Source: Fidelibacterota bacterium 46_43 (GTDB lineage: Bacteria; Fidelibacterota; Fidelibacteria; Fidelibacterales; Fidelibacteraceae). From it: 28,575 bases of DNA. Shown in pieces: positions 23,478 to 28,575 of the stretch; the first letter of the stretch is position 1, and the number at the start of each line of letters is the position of its first letter. The notes beneath the pieces are model-generated. The model was not told the DNA's origin and did no database searches. It saw only the letters and a list, made by a program, of their open reading frames with translations. The stretch lies in NCBI GenBank assembly GCA_001509335.1, contig LGGY01000126.1, forward strand, positions 1 to 28,575. Direction: 5' to 3'. Made by a program: the position numbers and the translations under genes.

Positions 23478-26189
23478 ATGACACAAAAAAAACGTCTATT
23501 CCTGATTGATGGGATGGCGTTGGCATACAGAGCACATTTTGCTTTTATCCGGAATCCCCTGCTTACCAGTGATGGCAGGCATGTCAGTGCGGCATATGGT
23601 TTTACGAAGTCGGTGCTTAAACTCATCAGAGATGAAAACCCGGAGTATCTGGCCGTTGTCTTCGATGCCAAAGAAAAAACTTTCAGACATGAAAAATATC
23701 CCGAATACAAGGCTACACGGGAAAAAATGCCTTTTGAAATGCGTCCGCAGATTCCCTGGATCCGGGATATTATGGAAGCCATGAATATTCCGGTTTTCGT
23801 GAAATCCGGTTTTGAAGCCGATGATGTCATTGGCACCCTGGCTGTTCAGGCACAGGAAAAGGGACTGGATACATATATGGTATCGGGGGATAAGGATTTT
23901 ATGCAGTTGGTGAATGATCATATTTTTCTCTATTCACCGGCTATAGGCAATAAGGACTTGGTGGTTTATACTCCGGATGAGGTGAAAAAAAAATGGGGTG
24001 TGGGACCGGAGCAGATTGTAGATCTTCTTGCTCTTATGGGGGATTCATCGGATAATATTCCGGGCATACCGGGAATTGGCGAAAAAACAGCCGTAAAGCT
24101 TATTAAAAAGTACGGTTCTTTTGATCTTGTTCTGGAAAAAGGTCTGGAAGAAAGCAATGTCAGAATCCGGAAGGGCATTGAAGAGCACCGGGAATCGGGC
24201 CTTTTAAGCCGGGAACTGGTGACTATCAAAACAGATGTTCCGGTGAAACTGGATCTTGATACGTTTAAGTTTACAGGATTCAATGAAGACGCTCTGCGGA
24301 AAACATTGGAAAAACTGGAGTTTTATGCCCTGATTAACGAATTGCGGCTGGGTGAATCCTATGAAGATGTGGAACAAAATTACCGGGTATTGGATAAGAG
24401 GAAATCTCTGGATGATTTTATACAAAAAATATCCGGTGAAAAGGCTTTTGCCTTCGACACGGAAACGGATCATATCGATGCCAACAGGGCAAACCTGGTG
24501 GGGATTTCCCTGAGTTATCAAGCAGTTCAGGCAGTATATATTCCCTTGCGGTTTCTGAATAAGGAAAACGAACTGTTTGATACACGTGATGATGTAGCCT
24601 ATGTACTAAGTCAATTGAAACCCTTGTTGGAAAATGAAAACGTGCTGAAGGTCGGGCATAATATAAAATATGATTTGCTGGTTCTGAAAAAATATGGCGT
24701 AGAAGGAAAGGGCCCTCTCTTTGATACCATGATTGCCGAATATCTTCTGAATCCAGACATGAATTCATATAAACTGGATCATTTGGCGCAACGGTATCTG
24801 AATTACAAAATGCAGCCTATAGAAGAACTCATCGGAGACAAAAAGTCCAAACAAATCACTATGGATAAAGTCCCCCTGGAAAAAGCCGGTTTTTACGCCG
24901 CCGAGGACGCGGATATAACCTGGAAATTGTATGGGATTCTGGAGGAAAAAATTCATAAGGAAAAACTGGATAAAATCTTTCATGACATTGAAATTCCCCT
25001 CGTTCCCGTCCTGACCCGCATGGAAGATAACGGGGTATATCTGGATGTGGATTTTTTAAAAACGATGCAGGGAGAGGTCCATAATGAACTTATAAAAATT
25101 ACAGAAAAAATCTACGATCTGGCCGGGGAACGATTCAATCTGAATTCTCCCAAACAGCTGGGATATATTCTTTTCGAAAAGTTAAAATATCCTGTGGTAA
25201 AAAAGACAAAAACCGGGTATTCAACGGATGTTACTGTGTTGGAAACCCTGAAGAAAGAGTATCCCATTGCAAAGTATCTTTTGGAGTACCGAACCCTCAG
25301 CAAATTACAATCCACCTATATTGAGACATTGCCGAAGCAGGTCAATCCAAGGACCGGTCGGGTTCATACCTCATTTAACCAGACTGTCGCAGCAACAGGC
25401 AGGTTGAGCAGCACAGACCCGAATTTTCAGAATATCCCCATACGAACTCCTCTGGGGCGACGGATACGAAAGGCTTTTGTCGCCCAGGAAAAGGGATGGA
25501 AAATTCTGTCAGCAGATTATAGCCAGGTAGAATTGCGCATCATGGCACATCTTTCGGGAGATGAAAGATTGATTCAGTCTTTTTTGGAGGATGCTGATGT
25601 CCATGCCCGTACAGCAGCTCTGGTTTTTGGCGTTTCGGAAAAGGACGTGACGGAGGACATGCGGCGGAAGGCAAAAGTTGTGAATTTTGGCATCATGTAT
25701 GGAGCAGGACCCTTTAGGATGTCCAATGAGCTGGATATGAGCCGTCAGGATGCGGCAGCCCTTATCAAAGCCTATTTTAACACCTATCCAGGTGTGGAAA
25801 AATATGTGGAAAATATCAAGAAAGAAGCGGCTGAGACGGGGATGGTACGTACATTGCTGGGACGGTACCGGCAGGTGCCGGATATCCGGAGTGAAAACCG
25901 GAACCTTCGGGATGCTGCAGAACGGATGGCCATCAATATGCCTGTCCAGGGTTCGGCTGCAGACCTGATCAAACTGGCAATGATCCGGGTTGATTCCGAT
26001 ATGCAGAAGAAAAACTTAAAATCCAGGATGATTTTACAGGTTCATGATGAACTCGTGTTTGAAACTGCACCTGACGAAGAAGATATACTTTACGAACTGG
26101 TGAAAAAAGATATGGAATCGGCAATGGAATTGGATGTCCCCTTGAAAGTGGATATCGGCATAGGAGACAGTTGGTTTGAAGCACATTAA
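23478..26189 (+). CDS. polA: DNA polymerase I
   Basis: A 903-residue three-domain polymerase for Okazaki fragment maturation and repair. The 5'-3' (FEN-like) nuclease opens with LFLIDGMALAYRAHFAF and includes VSGDKDFMQLV and GDSSDNIPGIPGIGEKTA. The 3'-5' proofreading domain looks active: DTETD (Asp327, Glu329), NIKYD (Asp399) and YAAED (Tyr473, Asp477). Polymerase motif A is DYSQVELRIMAHLSGD (Asp680), motif B includes RRKAKVVNFGIMYG, and motif C is VHDELV (Asp857). The start is the ATG at 23478 with AGGAG 7 nt upstream; the frame runs back to 23415 inside the previous gene, which would add 21 unsupported residues. NadB overlaps its end by 14 nt. Confidence 0.97.
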   Translation: MTQKKRLFLIDGMALAYRAHFAFIRNPLLTSDGRHVSAAYGFTKSVLKLIRDENPEYLAVVFDAKEKTFRHEKYPEYKATREKMPFEMRPQIPWIRDIMEAMNIPVFVKSGFEADDVIGTLAVQAQEKGLDTYMVSGDKDFMQLVNDHIFLYSPAIGNKDLVVYTPDEVKKKWGVGPEQIVDLLALMGDSSDNIPGIPGIGEKTAVKLIKKYGSFDLVLEKGLEESNVRIRKGIEEHRESGLLSRELVTIKTDVPVKLDLDTFKFTGFNEDALRKTLEKLEFYALINELRLGESYEDVEQNYRVLDKRKSLDDFIQKISGEKAFAFDTETDHIDANRANLVGISLSYQAVQAVYIPLRFLNKENELFDTRDDVAYVLSQLKPLLENENVLKVGHNIKYDLLVLKKYGVEGKGPLFDTMIAEYLLNPDMNSYKLDHLAQRYLNYKMQPIEELIGDKKSKQITMDKVPLEKAGFYAAEDADITWKLYGILEEKIHKEKLDKIFHDIEIPLVPVLTRMEDNGVYLDVDFLKTMQGEVHNELIKITEKIYDLAGERFNLNSPKQLGYILFEKLKYPVVKKTKTGYSTDVTVLETLKKEYPIAKYLLEYRTLSKLQSTYIETLPKQVNPRTGRVHTSFNQTVAATGRLSSTDPNFQNIPIRTPLGRRIRKAFVAQEKGWKILSADYSQVELRIMAHLSGDERLIQSFLEDADVHARTAALVFGVSEKDVTEDMRRKAKVVNFGIMYGAGPFRMSNELDMSRQDAAALIKAYFNTYPGVEKYVENIKKEAAETGMVRTLLGRYRQVPDIRSENRNLRDAAERMAINMPVQGSAADLIKLAMIRVDSDMQKKNLKSRMILQVHDELVFETAPDEEDILYELVKKDMESAMELDVPLKVDIGIGDSWFEAH

Positions 26190-27762
26190 AACAGATTATC
26201 TTGTGATCGGCAGTGGCATTGCCGGATTAACCTTTGCTTTGAAAGTTGCAGATCATGGAACAGTGGCAATTTTAACAAAAAAAACGGCGGGAGAAAGCAA
26301 TACCCGATATGCCCAGGGTGGCATCGCTGCCGTCACATCGAAAGATGATCAATTTGAATACCATTTCCGAGATACCCTAAAGGCCGGTGCCGATTTGTGT
26401 CATGAAGATGCAGTGCGGATTCTGGTGAGTGAAGGTCCAGACAGGATTAAGGATTTGGTTTCCTGGGGGGTTAAATTCTCCCGGGATGACGCAAAAAATC
26501 TGGATCTGGCCCGGGAGGGCGGACACCGGGTAAAACGAATCCTTCATGCATCGGATATGACAGGGGACGAAATCGAAAAAACCCTTTTGGATAAAGCCAT
26601 CAATCACCCCAATGTCCAAATATTTGAGAACTACACGGCCATTGACCTGATTACCGAACATCAGGTATTGGATAATCTTCAGTATGCTTTTAATGTGTGT
26701 TTTGGCGTATATGCCCTCAATAATGTTACCTGTGAAGTGGAAGCTTTCAGAGCTGGTTATATACTGATGGCAGGAGGAGGTGCGTCGAGAGTTTACCTGC
26801 ATACAACGAATCCTGAAATTGCTACAGGTGATGGCATTGCCATGGCGTACCGGGCAGGGACGAAAATTGCCAATATGGAATTTATCCAGTTTCATCCTAC
26901 AGCACTCTATGATCCGGAACACGAACCGTTTCTTATCTCCGAAGCCTTGCGTGGTTTCGGAGGCATCCTGAGAAATGGCCGGGGTGAACGGTTCATGACC
27001 AAATACGATGAAGCAAAAGAACTGGCGCCACGGGATATTGTAGCCCGTGCCATTGACAGTGAGATGAAAAAAAACGGGGAGAAATGTGTGTATCTGGATA
27101 TGACCGGACTCCCGGCGACCGAGGTAAAAAACAGATTTCCCAATATCTACCGGCATTGCAAAAAATATCTGGATCTGGATATAACACGTGACATGATTCC
27201 TGTGGTTCCGGCGGCACATTATGTTTGCGGCGGAATTATGACAAATCTGAACGGGCAAACCTCGATGCACAATCTTCTGGCCAGCGGAGAAAATGCCCAT
27301 ACCGGCGTTCACGGAGCCAACCGCCTCGCATCCAACAGCCTGCTGGAAGCTGTCGTCTTCAGTCATCGTGCCGCCTGGAAAGTATTGCAGAAACCCGGCC
27401 CCCAATTTAAAGTGACGATTCCCGATTGGGATGACTCAGGTGTGGAAAATGATGAGGAATGGGGAGTGCTCAGACACAATCGTATTGAAATTCAAACCAT
27501 AATGTGGGATTATGTGGGGATTGTTCGTTCAAAAAATCACCTGATCCGGGCCATGCGTCGCATCAATTTATTATATGATGAAATTGAAGATTACTATAAA
27601 CGGACCCGGGTATCCAAAGGACTACTGGAATTGAGGAATATGACAACCATAGCTTATCTCATCACACGGTCTGCCCTGAGTCGGGAAGAAAGCCGCGGAC
27701 TCCATTACCGGACGGATTTTCCCCGAAAATACGATAAGTTTCATAAGGATACGGTGATTTAA
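26176..27762 (+). CDS. nadB: L-aspartate oxidase
   Basis: A 528-residue FAD enzyme that oxidises L-aspartate to iminoaspartate, the first step of de novo NAD synthesis; under anoxia the family can use fumarate as acceptor. Features: LVIGSGIAGLTFALKVAD (Rossmann FAD loop), TRYAQGGIAAV, REGGHRVKRILHASDMTGDE, EFIQFHPTAL, SEALRGFGGILRNGRGERF, AAHYVCGGI and the C-terminal GANRLASNSLLEAVVF. These match aspartate oxidase rather than succinate dehydrogenase. The start is TTG at 26176, inside the last codons of polA, with AGGAG (26162-26166) 9 nt upstream. Its partners nadA and nadC are not in the window. Confidence 0.93.
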   Translation: MKHIKTDYLVIGSGIAGLTFALKVADHGTVAILTKKTAGESNTRYAQGGIAAVTSKDDQFEYHFRDTLKAGADLCHEDAVRILVSEGPDRIKDLVSWGVKFSRDDAKNLDLAREGGHRVKRILHASDMTGDEIEKTLLDKAINHPNVQIFENYTAIDLITEHQVLDNLQYAFNVCFGVYALNNVTCEVEAFRAGYILMAGGGASRVYLHTTNPEIATGDGIAMAYRAGTKIANMEFIQFHPTALYDPEHEPFLISEALRGFGGILRNGRGERFMTKYDEAKELAPRDIVARAIDSEMKKNGEKCVYLDMTGLPATEVKNRFPNIYRHCKKYLDLDITRDMIPVVPAAHYVCGGIMTNLNGQTSMHNLLASGENAHTGVHGANRLASNSLLEAVVFSHRAAWKVLQKPGPQFKVTIPDWDDSGVENDEEWGVLRHNRIEIQTIMWDYVGIVRSKNHLIRAMRRINLLYDEIEDYYKRTRVSKGLLELRNMTTIAYLITRSALSREESRGLHYRTDFPRKYDKFHKDTVI

Positions 27763-27839
27763 TTTCCGTATTATGTTTTTGTAACCTTGTTTTATGGATA
27801 GTTCTTGGTTTTTAATCAATAAAAGGAAGGTGACATGAT

Positions 27840-28377
27840 ATGCATTCAAATAATTCTGTTGATTTTCCTCTGGCAGATGCCCGGGAATATATCCTGATCG
27901 AGTCTGTCGGGTGGGTGAAGGGGATCGCTTCTACACCAACCCATGAATTCCCTGTTGTTATTACCCGTTTTCAGGTGTTTGTGGATTCGGTAAATGCTGA
28001 TAATCAACGAACGCTTCAGGTTCGCATCCCCGTCGAGGGGATTACCACAGAACATGCACGCAGGGATGGACACATGTTTTCCGGAGTCTTGCTGAAGGAT
28101 GAGTTCCCACGGATAAACTATCAGGCAGTAATCAATCTGACAGAATCCCCGGGAAAGCCCTTTTACCCTTGATGGTATGCTGACTGTGCAGGGTATATCA
28201 AAACCCTATACAATTCAGGGAGAGATCAGCCAGGATGGAGATAATTGGATAGCCCGGGCTGATTTTATCATTCTCATGTCAGACTTTAACCTTTCAAGAC
28301 CCGGTTTCGGTCCTATGAAAGTCCGGGATGAAATAAAGATGAGTCTTTTTCTTAAATCACCGATTGAAAGAAATTGA
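27840..28377 (+). pseudogene. YceI-family lipid-binding-like protein, frameshifted
   Basis: Two adjoining frames together make one YceI (lipocalin-like, isoprenoid-binding) domain. The first, 27840-28172, holds REYILIESVGWVKGIAS, VRIPVEGITTEHARRDGHM and FPRINYQAVINL and ends at a TGA. The second, from about 28165 to 28377, holds GMLTVQGISKPYTIQGEI and DFNLSRPGFGPMKVRDEIKM. Dropping one T from the T-run at 28161-28164 joins them as KPFTLDGMLTVQGISKP, the normal family text. The N-terminus is also odd: YceI proteins are usually exported, but the ATG at 27840 gives no signal peptide, while a second ATG at 27835, 4 nt after AAGGAAGG, opens a hydrophobic leader (CIQIILLIFLW) in another frame. Either a decayed gene or sequence errors explain this. 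Confidence 0.7.
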
Positions 28378-28575
28378 TTATTCTTCCGTAAAATCTTCAT
28401 CAAAATAACAGGCAGCAATCTCGTCAGAGACTGTCTTCAACAGATTGTACCGAAACATGGGGTCATCTGAGGGAGATAATTTCTCTACTTCCTTTGCGAA
28501 ATCATTGAGAACCATATCCGGGTTGTCTGTCAGTGTTTCGGGAAGATTAACTTTGTATTCCAATTCAATGGCATA
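28378..28575 (-). CDS. C-terminal part of an unknown protein (runs off the window)
   Basis: The minus-strand frame is open from the right edge to a TAA at 28378-28380, giving 65 residues that end YFDEDFTEE. The fragment contains DMVLNDFAKEVEKLSPSDDP and RYNLLKTVSDEIAACYFDED and is acidic and probably helical. I do not recognise the family. An in-frame TTG at 28563 could be an internal start, but nothing supports it over a gene continuing to the right. It is convergent with the broken YceI gene, the two stop codons lying back to back. Confidence 0.5.
   Translation of the reverse strand, partial: YAIELEYKVNLPETLTDNPDMVLNDFAKEVEKLSPSDDPMFRYNLLKTVSDEIAACYFDEDFTEE

Noticed and set aside
26377..27405. 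342-codon open frame on the minus strand opposite nadB
   Set aside because: Antisense to an intact nadB with all its motifs; the product is rich in His, Cys and Ile with no recognisable domain.

Overview
The window looks like an ordinary chromosomal stretch from a Gram-negative-type bacterium. It encodes lipoproteins, a small outer-membrane barrel, a heptose (LPS core) kinase and menaquinone biosynthesis. A superoxide reductase paired with ferritin suggests an anaerobic or microaerophilic life. A GWxTD-domain protein beside a secreted propeller protein, PD40/TolB-like repeats and mid-range GC suggest an FCB-group lineage (Marinimicrobia, Calditrichota or Cloacimonadota-like). That placement is an inference from gene content; there is no rRNA in the window. 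I see no phage, transposon, integron or CRISPR array.

Layout. 1-434: start of a secreted PD40 propeller gene (minus, runs off the left edge). 556-1434: an endonuclease/exonuclease/phosphatase-fold lipoprotein (plus). 1638-4822: miaB and htpG (minus, 2 nt apart). 5034-5990: ferritin followed by a superoxide reductase (minus), closed by a strong terminator and a 36-bp palindrome. 6130-9547, plus strand: exonuclease III, outer-membrane barrel, GTG-start cupin, tatC and a LysM lipoprotein; a tRNA-Ala(GGC) lies on the minus strand among them. 9615-10565: a metallo-beta-lactamase-fold hydrolase (minus).

10769-16963 is a tightly packed plus-strand run: GH13 amylase lipoprotein, queD, queE, queC (7-deazaguanine synthesis), then a MqnP-like prenyltransferase, ubiX and menG (late menaquinone synthesis). 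Most junctions overlap, so one transcript is likely. A CRP-like palindrome lies upstream of the amylase.

17054-27762 is a second plus-strand run: gpmI, heptose kinase rfaE1, a secreted propeller protein, a GWxTD protein, a protein of unknown role, polA and nadB. The unknown protein (22397-23452) is the most interesting gene here. It follows the isocitrate/isopropylmalate dehydrogenase fold almost end to end but has lost the catalytic lysine and two of the three metal-binding aspartates, so it looks like an undescribed pseudoenzyme. The window ends with a YceI-family gene broken by an extra T (27840-28377) and the tail of an unknown minus-strand gene.

Other points of note: the superoxide reductase has a degenerate desulforedoxin domain (class III-like), and several starts are probably GTG or TTG.
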